NCBI GenBank assembly: GCA_030180135.1
Contig: CM058229.1
Location: 41,939,522-42,003,521, forward strand
From: Orychophragmus violaceus
Lineage: Eukaryota > Streptophyta > Magnoliopsida > Brassicales > Brassicaceae
Reading direction: 5' to 3'
DNA length: 64,000 nt
This document shows positions 1-9,907 of this stretch, one piece after another. Each line of letters opens with the position of its first letter. Within the stretch, counting starts at the first letter, position 1. The notes below the pieces were generated by a model. It worked only from the letters and a program-made list of their open reading frames with translations. It ran no database searches and had not been told where the DNA came from. A program made the translations under genes and the position numbers.

Positions 1-10
1 CTACATCATC

Positions 11-23
11 TGGTATCAGAGCC
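11..23 (+). other. Primer-binding site for initiator Met-tRNA
   Basis: TGGTATCAGAGCC is complementary to the 3' end of plant initiator methionine tRNA, the usual primer for first-strand synthesis of plant LTR retrotransposons. It lies two bases after the LTR end CTACATCA, the expected place. Confidence 0.85.
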
Positions 24-385
24 GAAAGGCTCCAAAACATGTGTTTTCTATCCATAAACCCTTTTTTACTTTCATTAGTTTTCATTTGTATTTCAAATCA
101 AAAAAAAAAGCATACAAGCAAGTTCATCATCTTTTTCCTTTTGATTCTTTGTTTGATTCGAATTCCTTGCATAAAAACCAAAAAAAAAAATCTGTTTGTT
201 TTTATTAGTTATCTCTTTTGTTTTCTTAGTTTTCGAAATCCTACTCAAAAATCAAAAAATATACATATTTCCATTTTTTGTCTTCACCGGTTTCTCAAGA
301 AAAGGAAAACTACATATTGCATCAATACTCTTGCATCCATAGCTTTTAATTTCGAGTTTCCCTTTTATTTACACAAAAACAAAAC

Positions 386-423
<38 letters not shown>

Positions 424-517
424 CATTGTTACCATTTAGTTTAGCCATTTACCTTTCTTTAAAACTTCTTTGTTAGACCTTGATACTCGCTTGTGTCAGT
501 TTCAGGTACAAGTACTC
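24..517 (+). other. Gypsy 5' leader, non-coding, AT-rich
   Basis: Untranslated leader between the primer-binding site and the first in-frame ATG of gag (518). It is rich in A and T runs and holds a (TA)15 microsatellite at about 391-420. Open frames across it read as low-complexity sequence and resemble no protein family I know. Confidence 0.6.
391..420. repeat. (TA)15 microsatellite
   Basis: Fifteen uninterrupted TA dinucleotides in the leader of the Gypsy element; likely length-variable between individuals. Confidence 0.9.
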
Positions 518-3500
518 ATGGGAGAAGAGGCTGGACCTGATCAACTCACCATGAATCAACTTCTTGAAACCATGAGAGACATCAATGGAAGACTCACTCA
601 GCTGGAACAGAGGCCTATTCCTCGAGAACCAATCCGCAACTTGAATAGAAATCATAGGAAACAAGAAGAAGAAACAACCGATGAAGAGATGCCTGAGTTA
701 AAGGAAGATATGTTACCTCCTGATCCAAATCAGGGAGGAAGAGGATTTAACATCCATGGCAGGGGTAGAGGAAGGAGAAACTATCACCAGCCTAGGCATG
801 GAGATAGAGGCAGAGGCAATGAGGATGATGACCAGAGGCGTGGAGGCAAAGACCTGAAGCTCACGGCACCTACGTTTGCTGGAAAGATGAATCCAGAGGC
901 TTATCTGGATTGGGAAAGAAGAATGGAGTACATATATGAGTACTACCAATATTCTGAAGCAAGAAAAGTCTCATTAGCTGCAGCTCAACTCAGTGACAAT
1001 GCATTGGCATGGTGGGACAGAGAATTATATGAGAGAAGGAGGTTAAGACACGGTCAGTTAAGCAATTAGGATGACATGAAATATGCTCTAAGGAAGAGAT
1101 ATGTACCATCTTACTACCATAGGGATCTTCAGAAGAGGTTCAGGAAACTCTCTCAAGGCAACAAATCAGTTGAAGATTATTTTGAGGAGTTTGAAACCAT
1201 GAAGAACAGGCTGGAGGTAGATGACTCAGAAGAGAATTTGATGGCTCAGTTTCTAGATGGTCTTCAGGACAGGATTGCACGCAAGGTAGAGCGACAGCCT
1301 TATGAAGATCTTGAAAGGTTGTTACATTTAGCTGTCCAAACTGAGCAACACATCAAGAGGAAGGTTGCTGCAACCAGTAGAGGTAGGACAACTTGGAATC
1401 AGCCTCAAAGGAGCCAAGACAAGGGCAAGGCAGTAGAACCGGATTCAAAGATCAAGAATTCCAACTATGAGCAACCCAAGGGTAACAAAACCGACACAAG
1501 CAGTGGCAAGGCTCCACCTCAAAGGTCCTGAGACATTACAAGTTTCAAGTGCCAAGGGAAAGGTCATTATGCTAGAGATTATCCAAACCAGCGAGTGATG
1601 GTGTTAAGGGACAATGGCGACATTGAGTCACAAGATGAGTCAGAACTTGTGCCGTCTGAGTCAGAAGAAGAGGTGATGGATTATCCAGACGTGAGAGAGA
1701 TACTTGTGACCAGGAGAGCCCTTAGTGCATTGTTTGAGCCAGAAACAATCCAAAGAGAGAACAGATGCACCATTGATGCCAAGGTATGTAGCCTGATAAT
1801 TGATGGAGAATCTTGTACTAATGTTGCTAGTGCTTACCTTGTAGACAAACTGAAGTTGCAAAAGACCAAGCATCCAACACCATACAAATTAAGGTGGCTC
1901 AGTGATGAGACTGAGATGAGGATAGCTGATCAAGTCATGGTACCATTCAGCATAGGTAAGTACAATGATCAAGTGAAATGTGATGTTGTGCCAATGCAAG
2001 CAGGTCATTTACTCTTAGGGAGACCATGGCAATTTGATAAAGAAACTGTGCACAACGGAAGGACCAACATCTACAGCTTCACACACTTGAACAAGAAGCA
2101 CAACCTAGCTCCATTAACACCACAAGAGGTGTATGAAATGCAGAAAGCGATGGACAAAGGTTCTAAGGTAAGTAAGACCAATCTTTTTGTTTCACCTTCT
2201 AATGTTCTGAAATCTTTGGAGCATAAAGAACATGTACTACTCATGATCTTTAGAGAAGGGTATCGTTCAGGTTCAGAAGAGCATGAGCATCCCTTAGCCG
2301 TGACTGAGCTATTGGACAGATTCAAGGATGTCTTTCCAGAGGACATTCCAGCTGGACTTCCGCCATTGAGAGGCATTGAACACAAAATTGATTTGGTACC
2401 AGGAGCTCCATTGCCCAACAGGCCAGCTTATAGAGTGAATTCAGAAGAGGTTAAGGAGCTGGAAAAACAAGTTCAAGAGCTGATGTCAAAGGGATATATC
2501 AGGGAAAGCTTGAGTCCATGTGTTGTACCAGTTCTACTCGTCCCAAAGAAGGATGGTACATAGAGAATGTGTGTTGATTGCAGGGCCATAAACAACATTA
2601 CAATTAAGTATAGACATCCTATCCCAATACTTGATGACATGCTTGATGAGCTAAGTAGAGAAACCATCTTCTCAAAGATAGACTTGAAGAGTGGATATCA
2701 CCAAGTCAGAATGAAAGAAGGAGATGAGTGGAAAACAGCCTTCAAAACCAAGCAAGGGCTGTATGAATGGCTTGTCATGCCATTTGGTCTCACCAATGCT
2801 CCCAACACATTCATGAGACTAATGAACCAAGTTCTAAGAGCTTTTATTTGTAAGTGTGTGGTAGTGTATTTTGATGACATACTGATTTATAGCCACTGCT
2901 TAGATGATTATGTTAAGCATCTAGAACAGGATATGCAAACACTTAGATCAGAAGGTATTTATGCAAACTTAAAGAAATGCATCTTTTGCACTGATCAATT
3001 GGTTTTCCTAGGATTTGTTGTAAGTTCACATGGACTTAAGGTGGATGATGAGAAGATCAAGGCAATACGAGATTGGCCAACACCTACAACAATAGGGCAT
3101 GTCCGGAGCTTCCATGGTCTAGCAAGCTTCTACAAGAGGTTTGTCAAAGACTTCAGCACCATAGCCGCACCTCTTACCTCAGTGATCAAGAAGGACAAAG
3201 CATTTGAATGGGGAGAGGCTCAGGAGCAAGCATTTACACGGCTCAAAACCAGTCTCACCAATGCACCAGTATTGGTACTTCCTAACTTTGATAAAATGTT
3301 TGAGATTGAGTGTGATGCTTCTGGTACAGGAATAGGTGCAGTACTGATACAAGGAGGCAGACCAGTAGCTTACTTTAGTGAGAAATTGAGTGGTGCAACA
3401 CTCAACTACCCAACATATGACAAAGAGTTGTATGCTCTGGTAAGATCACTGGAAACTTGGCAACATTACTTGCTTTCTAAAGAGTTTGTGATACATACAG

Positions 3501-5248
3501 ACCATGAGACTCTAAAGCATCTAAGAGGACAGACTACTCTTAAGAAAAGACATGCAAAGTGGTTGGAGTTCATAGAAACTTTTCCCTATGTGATCAAGTA
3601 CAAGAAGGGGAAAGAAAACATTGTAGCGGATGCACTATCAAGGCGCCATGCTCTCATAACAACAATGGAGTCTAAGACCATGGGATTTGAGAACATCAAA
3701 GACAGGTATGCTGATGATCCAGACATCAAGGACGTGTACCAGGAGACATCTAAGGCAGCATTTGGAGTGTTCTATCAACAAGATGGTTTTCTGTTTAAGG
3801 AGAAAAGGATGTGCGTTCCACAAGGTTCCATGAGGGAATTGATCACTAGAGAGGCTCATGGAGGAGGTTTGATGGGACATTTTGGCAGAGACAAGACTTA
3901 TAGTGTCTTGAAGGAGTATTTATTTTGGCCACACTTGAAGAGAGATGTGGAAAGGTTTTGTGCCAAATGCATCACATGCCTAAAGGCCAAGTCCAGGTTA
4001 CATCCACATGGTTTATATATGCCTTTACCAATTCCTAACACACCATGGGTGGACATATCAATGGATTTTGTTTTAGGATTACCCAAGATCAACAACAAGG
4101 ACTCCATCTTTGTAGTTGTTGATAGGTTTTCTAAAATGGCTCATTTCATTGCTTGCAACAAGACTAATGATGCTGTGCAGATAGCTGATCTATTCTTTAA
4201 GGAAGTGGTCAAGTTGCATGGAATTACAAGAACTATTGTTTCGGACAAGGACACAAAGTTCTTGAGCCACTTTTGGAGGTTACTTTGGAGGAAGTTGGGC
4301 ACCAATCTGCTCTATTCCACCACCTGTCATCCCCAAATAGATGGACAAACTGAGGTAGTAAACCGGACTCTCTCAACACTCCTGAGAGCCACGGTTGGTA
4401 AGAATATAAACAATTGGTTATCTTGCTTGCCATTCATTGAATTTGCCTATAATCATGCTAAGCATTCGATTACTAACCACTCTCCTTTTGAAGTTGTGTA
4501 TGGGTTTAATCCTTTAGCTCCTTTAGACCTTACCCCTTTGCCTCAAGCTATCTATACAAGTACAGAAGGAGAAGCAAAAGCAGACTTCGTCAAGAAGCTA
4601 CACCAAAGAGTTAAGGAGAATGTAGAGAAGAAAACCGAGAAGCATAGGCTGAAAGCTAACCAGGGAAGAAAGGAGGTGATATTTGAACCAGGAGATTGGG
4701 TCTGGCTACACATGAGGCAAGAAAGGTTTCCCAATCAGAGGAAGTCAAAGCTAACACCAAGAGGAGATGGACCATTCCGAGTCTTGGAGAAGATCAACGA
4801 CAACGCATACAAGCTTGAGCTGCCAGGTGAGTTAAACATTTCTCCAACATTCAATGTTTCTGATTTAGCTCCTTATGATGCAGGTCAATCAGTTCTGAGG
4901 ACAGAACCTCTTCAAGGGGGAGGGTATGATGAGGCCATAGAACCAGAAGCAGAAGATCCAATGCCCATCATAAGAAAAGGTCAATTGACAAGATCAGCAA
5001 CAAAGGCTTTGAGGAACCACGTCAATGAAGCTTTGCAAAGTCTACTGAATCAAGCTACTGACCAAGAGAAGGAACAAGTCTTCATCAGGATGGACAGCCC
5101 AACACTATTCAACTCAGCTCAAAAGGGACTGACAATATGTAGCATCACGACTAGCTCAGGAAGTAGCATCGGCACTAGCTCAGGAAGTAGCATCGACACT
5201 AGTTCAAGCTTTCGAGGCCAGAATGCTACGATTGAAGAAGGCTTCTGA
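518..5248 (+). pseudogene. Gypsy gag-pol polyprotein with three in-frame stops
   Basis: One reading frame runs from ATG 518 to TGA 5246-5248, broken only by stops at 1067-1069 (TAG), 1529-1531 (TGA) and 2561-2563 (TAG). Gag core is at about 830-1370. The zinc knuckle at about 1545-1590 has lost its first and last cysteines (now S and Y). The protease site reads LIIDGESCTNVAS near 1798. Reverse transcriptase starts just before the third stop and carries the YFDD catalytic box near 2866. RNase H spans about 3300-3520. Integrase shows the zinc finger (EAHGGG...CAKCITC), catalytic Asp and Glu residues (MDF, SDKDTKF, GQTEVVNR) and a GPF module near 4770. The tail has SSGSS repeats. It would have supplied the structural, protease, RT and integrase functions; the stops now prevent a full product. 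Confidence 0.85.
2567..5248 (+). CDS. Gypsy RT-RNase H-integrase open segment (893 codons)
   Basis: Longest uninterrupted part of the Gypsy pol. It starts at an internal ATG just after the nonsense codon that replaces the residue after KKDGT in the RT N-terminus, so this ATG is not a native start. RT fingers and palm lie at residues 1-110 with YFDDILIYS, RNase H at about 240-330, the integrase zinc finger and catalytic core at about 430-650, and the GPF module at about 735. The last 107 codons lie inside the 3' LTR. I infer it is not expressed as a functional enzyme. Confidence 0.6.
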   Translation: MCVDCRAINNITIKYRHPIPILDDMLDELSRETIFSKIDLKSGYHQVRMKEGDEWKTAFKTKQGLYEWLVMPFGLTNAPNTFMRLMNQVLRAFICKCVVVYFDDILIYSHCLDDYVKHLEQDMQTLRSEGIYANLKKCIFCTDQLVFLGFVVSSHGLKVDDEKIKAIRDWPTPTTIGHVRSFHGLASFYKRFVKDFSTIAAPLTSVIKKDKAFEWGEAQEQAFTRLKTSLTNAPVLVLPNFDKMFEIECDASGTGIGAVLIQGGRPVAYFSEKLSGATLNYPTYDKELYALVRSLETWQHYLLSKEFVIHTDHETLKHLRGQTTLKKRHAKWLEFIETFPYVIKYKKGKENIVADALSRRHALITTMESKTMGFENIKDRYADDPDIKDVYQETSKAAFGVFYQQDGFLFKEKRMCVPQGSMRELITREAHGGGLMGHFGRDKTYSVLKEYLFWPHLKRDVERFCAKCITCLKAKSRLHPHGLYMPLPIPNTPWVDISMDFVLGLPKINNKDSIFVVVDRFSKMAHFIACNKTNDAVQIADLFFKEVVKLHGITRTIVSDKDTKFLSHFWRLLWRKLGTNLLYSTTCHPQIDGQTEVVNRTLSTLLRATVGKNINNWLSCLPFIEFAYNHAKHSITNHSPFEVVYGFNPLAPLDLTPLPQAIYTSTEGEAKADFVKKLHQRVKENVEKKTEKHRLKANQGRKEVIFEPGDWVWLHMRQERFPNQRKSKLTPRGDGPFRVLEKINDNAYKLELPGELNISPTFNVSDLAPYDAGQSVLRTEPLQGGGYDEAIEPEAEDPMPIIRKGQLTRSATKALRNHVNEALQSLLNQATDQEKEQVFIRMDSPTLFNSAQKGLTICSITTSSGSSIGTSSGSSIDTSSSFRGQNATIEEGF

Positions 5249-5455
5249 TCAACGGCCAAGGACATACCAAACATAAGCTAAGGTATGAGTTTCATTTATA
5301 CACATTATATGACCGTTGTCTTTTGTTTTGCAGGATTAAATCTTTGTTTCCCTTAGTAGTTTCAATCATAAAAATAGTCGTTGTAGTCTTTATTTCATTA
5401 GGTCCAAATCGAGTCAGTACTTTCCTTTTATGTTTTATTTGCTTCAAATCCCCTA
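4927..5455 (+). repeat. Truncated 3' LTR of the CRM-like element
   Basis: Starts TGATGAGGCC directly after a purine tract (AAGGGGGAGGGTA). It aligns with the first 529 bases of the 901-bp solo LTR at 6199-7099 with several percent divergence, then breaks at 5455 into unrelated sequence. The pol frame continues into this LTR up to 5248. Confidence 0.75.
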
Positions 5456-7126
5456 TCAAAAATAGCATAATATATAAAATGGTACTCAACGAGCACCAGG
5501 CTCTCGATCGTTACTAGCTCTCCTTCACTCTTATTCTAACTCTTAAGAACAAATGTAGTTTTAAGTTTCGATTTCTTTTAACCATTGTAATGATTTCTAA
5601 CCATTTGGCTTCTATTTTAAGGGTTAACTTCGATTTAAATTATAGTTTATAATATTAAAAGTTTAACATGTTTATTAGAAGTTGGAAAAAGCGATTATAC
5701 ACATTAAATATTGCAAGTATAGATTAGCTTTGATAATCAATTAAGATTATTAGCATATATAACTAAACTATCTTATATTATTATTACTAAATCAAAAACA
5801 TACTATATGATACGACTCATACCCGACTACTTTGCGACACGAATAACGAGTCGCATATTAGTCGTACAAATAACGACAACTTAACGACTTTGTTACTACT
5901 ATAAATGGAGAAGCAAGTTAGTCGCCCAAATAGTGACTAATTTGCGACTTATATACGACCCTTCACTCCAGACGCAGCGTAGTCGCTAAATTACCGACTA
6001 TGTTGCGACTAATAGTTCCGGTCTCGACAATAATTGTTCATCAGTCGTAAATCGGCGACTAAATAGGCGACAACCATTTTTGGTCGTATATTAGCGACTA
6101 ATAAACGACCATATCTGTAATCACAAAGTAGTCGCAATTATTTCCCTAAATATTCTCCAAATGTTATAACTACAAGTATAGACGCAGGTTACAGTCACTG
6201 ATGAGGCCATAGAACCAGAAGCCGAAGATCCAATGCCCATCATAAGGAAAAGTCCATTGAAAAGATCAGCAACAAAGGCTTTGAGGAACCACATCAATGA
6301 AGATGTGCAAAGTCTACTGAATCAAGCTACTGACCAAGAGAAAGAACAAGTCTTCATCAGGATGGACAGCCCAACACTATTCAACTCAACTCAAAAGGGA
6401 CTGACAATATATAGCATCACGACTAGCTCAGGAAGTAGCATTGGCACTAGTTCAGGAAGTAGCATCGACACTAGCTCAAGCTTCCGAGGCCAGAATGCTA
6501 CGATTGAAGAAGGCTTCTGATCAACGGCCAAGGACATACCAAACATAAGCTAAGGTATGAGTTTCATTTATACACATTATATGACCGTTGTCTCTTTGTT
6601 TTGCAGGATTAAATCTTTGTGTTTCCCTTAGTAGTTTCAATCATAAAAGTAGCCGTTGTAGTCTTTATTTCATTAGGTCCAAATCGAGTCAGTACTTTCC
6701 TTTTATGTTTTATTTTCTTCAAGTCCCCTAGAAGGGCATAGCTGTTTGGACTGTTTATAAAGTCCCTTCTCACAGCCGTGTATCATTTACCCTAGATCAA
6801 TAAAGTACACCGAGTGTTTTCTTCAAGCAAAGAAACCGAAAACTTGTTTTCTCTCTTGTTTTGTGTGATTCAAACAAAGAGAAGGCTTTTGTCTTATCAA
6901 GATTCAGACTCATAGGATCTTGTGGCGACCTCAATCCATTTCATCCACTGATTTTTTCTGAGAGAGCTCTTAAGCCAGCAGGAATAATCCCATATCTACT
7001 CACCATCCATCCAAGTCGATCAAAACCAAGAGAGCTCTTAAGCCAGTGGTTCGATCTCCATCAATCCATCAACCAAGCTTCTGCTCCGGGGCTACATCAG
7101 TCGCCAAAATGTTGTTGTTTGTAGTG
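5456..7126. mobile_element. CACTA (Spm/En-type) transposon terminal fragment carrying a solo LTR
   Basis: The right end reads TTGTTGTTTGTAGTG, the reverse complement of a CACTACAAA terminus (ends at 7126). The sequence at about 5815-6190 is filled with short AGTCGC and GCGACT words in both orientations, as in the subterminal repeats of plant CACTA elements. The body is split by the solo LTR at 6199-7099. The left end is missing: the fragment abuts the truncated Gypsy LTR at 5455. No transposase frame is present. The call rests on the terminal motif and repeat style, not on a protein. Confidence 0.5.
6199..7099 (+). mobile_element. Solo LTR of the CRM-like Gypsy family (901 bp)
   Basis: TGATGAGGCC...GGGGCTACATCA, a complete LTR whose ends pair as TGATG/CATCA. 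It is flanked by GTCAC (6194-6198) and GTCGC (7100-7104), a 5-bp target duplication with one transition. It contains a TTTATAAA box (754-761 of the 6-kb block, i.e. 6754-6761) and an AATAAA signal at 6799-6804. The 5' third keeps an open frame matching the C-terminus of the Gypsy pol (6233-6520). Such solo LTRs arise by LTR-LTR recombination. Confidence 0.75.
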
Positions 7127-7482
7127 ACCTATGGACAAGTAGCTAGTTGAGTAGGTTGTGTGATGTGCCTTCGGGCGGTTGTGTGCAAGGTGATTTTAGC
7201 TTAGTACTTGTATCTTGTATTTGTGTGGCGTAAGCCGAGATCGCAGGTTGCTCGAATCCCCCCTCACTGGGTAATTGTGTTTGAATCAATTACTCAGTCC
7301 TTTTCCCTTTTCCCTCTCTTTTGCCCTCGCAGGTCCAAAAGCAGGATGAACAGTCGGCTTGTATACGTTGATGAATTTGAATAAAAGGGAGTGCGCGGAC
7401 TCTTGGGCCATGCGAGGACATTCTAGTTTGCCTTTCTGGTTCAAAAGATGTCCTAACGTCGAACCGGAAATGGGTCGTTACA
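7127..7482. repeat. Possible LTR remnant ending GGGTCGTTACA
   Basis: This stretch ends in GGGTCGTTACA, a terminus typical of some plant Gypsy LTRs (TGTAACGACCC...GGGTCGTTACA). No matching left terminus or target duplication is visible, so it may be the right part of an LTR cut by the CACTA element. No gene seen. Confidence 0.25.
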
Positions 7483-8391
7483 AGATCTATGAAAACTCCA
7501 AGTGAAGACCATTTATCATACTAGAATGATGTTGCTTTGCCATTGTTTATATCTACCCTAGTAATAAAAATTGCAGTATCTATGTAATTTAATAGCTTTT
7601 TCCACATCAAAGTACCAAGAGTCGATTTTTGACTAACTGGTCAAAGAGAGCCTTTCAGGATCAGGTACCTTCGGATCCAAGAGACTGAAGTAAACGACCA
7701 AATACTTGGGATTATTACAAAACATTAAAGTTGAAGCTCGAAAAAGGATACAACTTTTTTTGCTTGGTTTTTTTACCAACGAAATCAAACTTTTTTAATC
7801 AACAAATAGATACATTGTTTGGTGACGATATCAAAGACATTATAAAAAACTACAACAACACAATTATTACATACACATATGTATGTGCTATACACTGAGA
7901 AAATACAGAAGAAGAGAGTTTTAGGATGCTTTCCGAAGAGTAGTCTTACTCGCTAACCGAGCTTAATATCGGTTATTGTCCAACTTCATATTTAATTTTT
8001 CTCTGATGTGATTTGTATGCAGCATCTTTTAGCTGGGCTTTATTTTTATAAAACACATCTTGAAACTCGATGTGTCGAAAGGTAACTATGAAAAATATAC
8101 ACATTGATACCAAAAATTCCATACCAAGGTCTTTATGAGGAATCTTATCTCTTAGGTTTGTTTTCTTTGATTCTTTGTTGTAAGTCTTTGTTGACCGTTT
8201 CACACAACCATCCATTTTCATATGGTTCTCGTCAGTCACTATTTTCAGATCCCAAATGAAATGAATTGAACGCATACCCTCCCAAATTTGATAACAAAAT
8301 CATCACAAACCCAACAATTTGGGATTGTACGGTTTTTAAGCGGGGAAAGGAAACCTCCTGTATAAGATGTGAAGCCATACTGACAATAAAC
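7483..8391. other. Unassigned sequence, no convincing gene
   Basis: AT-rich sequence between the LTR remnant and the Copia element. A minus-strand frame of 100 codons (7973-8275) has one hydrophobic stretch and matches no family I recognise; it has no clear promoter or splice context and I do not call it a gene. TAAAC at 8387-8391 is the target duplication of the next element. Confidence 0.4.
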
Positions 8392-9057
8392 TGAAGGAAT
8401 GTTTAGTGAATCCTGATTCAATTCTCAGATTCAGATTAACCTAAACATGCTGATCTAGGTTCTCTTGAATAGAAACAATGATAGATCTCACCTTATACCT
8501 GTTTGCAGCGGAAAGAGATGGTATGTCAGAGATCAGAGAGCCACCGAGAGATAACTCCTCCAGAGGTTCACACACGCACACCAATCAGGAAGAAGGCTGC
8601 TAGGCCACTAGGGGAACTCGGCGCAGAGGGAGAGAGAGTTTTCGGCTAGCGTTTTGGTTCTGAACTCGAGTTTTATTTATAAAACTTGTCCGGTTCCGTT
8701 TGGGCCATTTGGCCCAAACACCAATTAACTCGACGGCATTCGCGCACTGTGTCGATCGACACACCTTGTGTATCGATCGACACACAGTGGTTAAACCGTT
8801 TTATTCTCTCTAAGTACAGTAAATGCCTAGCACTTTTACCGTACTTCTGCTAAACCGTTCCTACACATTTTCCTGTTAGCTTAGGCGTGTGACCCATATG
8901 GGATCATATAATAAAGGCAATAAGTCCAAGACTTATAGATCATGAGCGGACTCTAGCAAGCCATCATGACCCCCAGTATTATATGACTTATGTCTGATCA
9001 TTGACATACTCTTACTTTCTAGAGACAGTACCGAGATTACTGGACACAATTCCAACA
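8392..9057 (-). repeat. 3' LTR of the intact Copia element
   Basis: 666 bp, TGAAGGAATG...AATTCCAACA on the + strand. It contains a pair of CGATCG-core palindromes at about 8749-8785 (TGTGTCGATCGACACA, then TGTATCGATCGACACA). Confidence 0.92.
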
Positions 9058-9907
9058 ATCTCCCACTTGTACTGGAATCTCTGTATTCATAATCCCTTTT
9101 GTCTCAATATCTCGATTAGTCATAAGGCAAGATTAGTGTCATCCTCATAAAGCCTAATCTTGTTCATCGGACTCTGATTTGATACTGACAATTCAAACGA
9201 CTCGGGACAGTCCGTTTGAGCATGGCCATGCATTTTCCAGTATTCAAATCTCCGATTGGCCTAGAGATATTCACTCCATTTATATTGGAGGGACAAATTC
9301 CGTCTTGTTCCATCACTGTAAACTACTCATTTCATAATGTACCCAAACAAGGTCCTTATAACTATCGCAGAACGATAGCGTTAGACAATGATCAAAGTGC
9401 ATCAGTCCATGTGCAGTCACATGCATGCGAACTCAGGTCTAAGGACTATACTCTATAGTCGTAGTAAGAATCTCTTATGACACAGATATAAATATCCTGA
9501 AGAGTTCTTATAAGCGGGTCTTGTCCGGTCGTATGTTCCCAAACATACACCTATGTACTGACTTTGATGCCGCGCATCTATGACACACTGAGACTTTGTC
9601 ATAAGTCACGTACCAATCCAGTCTCACACGGTTGTTGGTGTTCCAATTTCAACAACCTTCGACTAGGGACGGGATGATATAAAACATCTATCAAATATAG
9701 GGTCTCATGATCAAGCTAAATGACTTCGATGACTCAAGATCAAGTCATTTACTTCGATGACCTATAAAATGGTTCATATCATTTTGGAACGATTATTTCA
9801 TCACAGTTAAAATAATCTTGAAATAATAATTTCATTAAACATAAAATGTTTTACAAGAACATATCAAATAACTAAATAAAGCCCTCAAACTCCCACTCAA
9901 ACTTAGA
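9058..9907 (-). promoter_or_regulatory. Conserved non-coding block between pol and 3' LTR, with PPT and hairpin
   Basis: Starts (element sense) after the polyprotein stop and ends in the polypurine tract AAGTGGGAGAT at about 9058-9070 that primes plus-strand synthesis. It is about 95% identical by eye to 43408-44240 and recognisably similar to 37169-37990, although the LTRs of that third element are different. A perfect hairpin GACTATA-CTC-TATAGTC lies at 9444-9460 and is conserved in all three (37560-37576, 43794-43810). Open frames here on the + strand are antisense and I treat them as chance. Confidence 0.6.

Larger units (their letters stand above)
1..5455 (+). mobile_element. CRM-like Ty3/Gypsy chromovirus, degenerate, 5' LTR mostly outside the window
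   Basis: The first 8 bases, CTACATCA, match the last 8 bases of a full-length LTR of the same family at 6199-7099, so the window starts at the very end of the 5' LTR. A tRNA primer site, an AT-rich leader, a gag-pol frame (518-5248), a polypurine tract just before 4927 and a truncated 3' LTR (4927-5455) follow. Domain order gag-protease-RT-RNase H-integrase defines Ty3/Gypsy. The DGxSCTNVAS-type protease site, the integrase GPF module and the absence of a canonical chromodomain suggest the CRM (centromeric) chromovirus clade; the clade call is inference from motifs. Three internal stops make it non-autonomous. Confidence 0.8.

Noticed and set aside
39..476. 145-codon frame in the Gypsy leader
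   Set aside because: Low-complexity Phe/Ile/Lys-rich translation of AT-rich leader containing the (TA)15 run; sits between primer site and gag.
470..517. Upstream extension of the Gypsy gag frame
   Set aside because: Begins with TTG, not ATG; the first ATG is at 518.
7120..7482. Solo LTR from TGTAGTGACC to GGGTCGTTACA
   Set aside because: TTTGTAGTG is better explained as the inverted end of the CACTA element whose subterminal repeats lie at 5.8-6.2 kb; no target duplication fits the LTR reading.
7973..8275. 100-codon minus-strand frame as a gene
   Set aside because: No recognised family, no promoter or splice support, AT-rich context.
8600..8785. 61-codon frame in both LTRs of the intact Copia element
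   Set aside because: Repeats because the LTRs are identical; composition reflects the palindrome region.
9216..9458. 80-codon + strand frame repeated at 43566-43808
   Set aside because: Antisense to the Copia elements within a conserved RNA-like block; recurrence reflects copy similarity of the elements, and the third element does not keep the frame.
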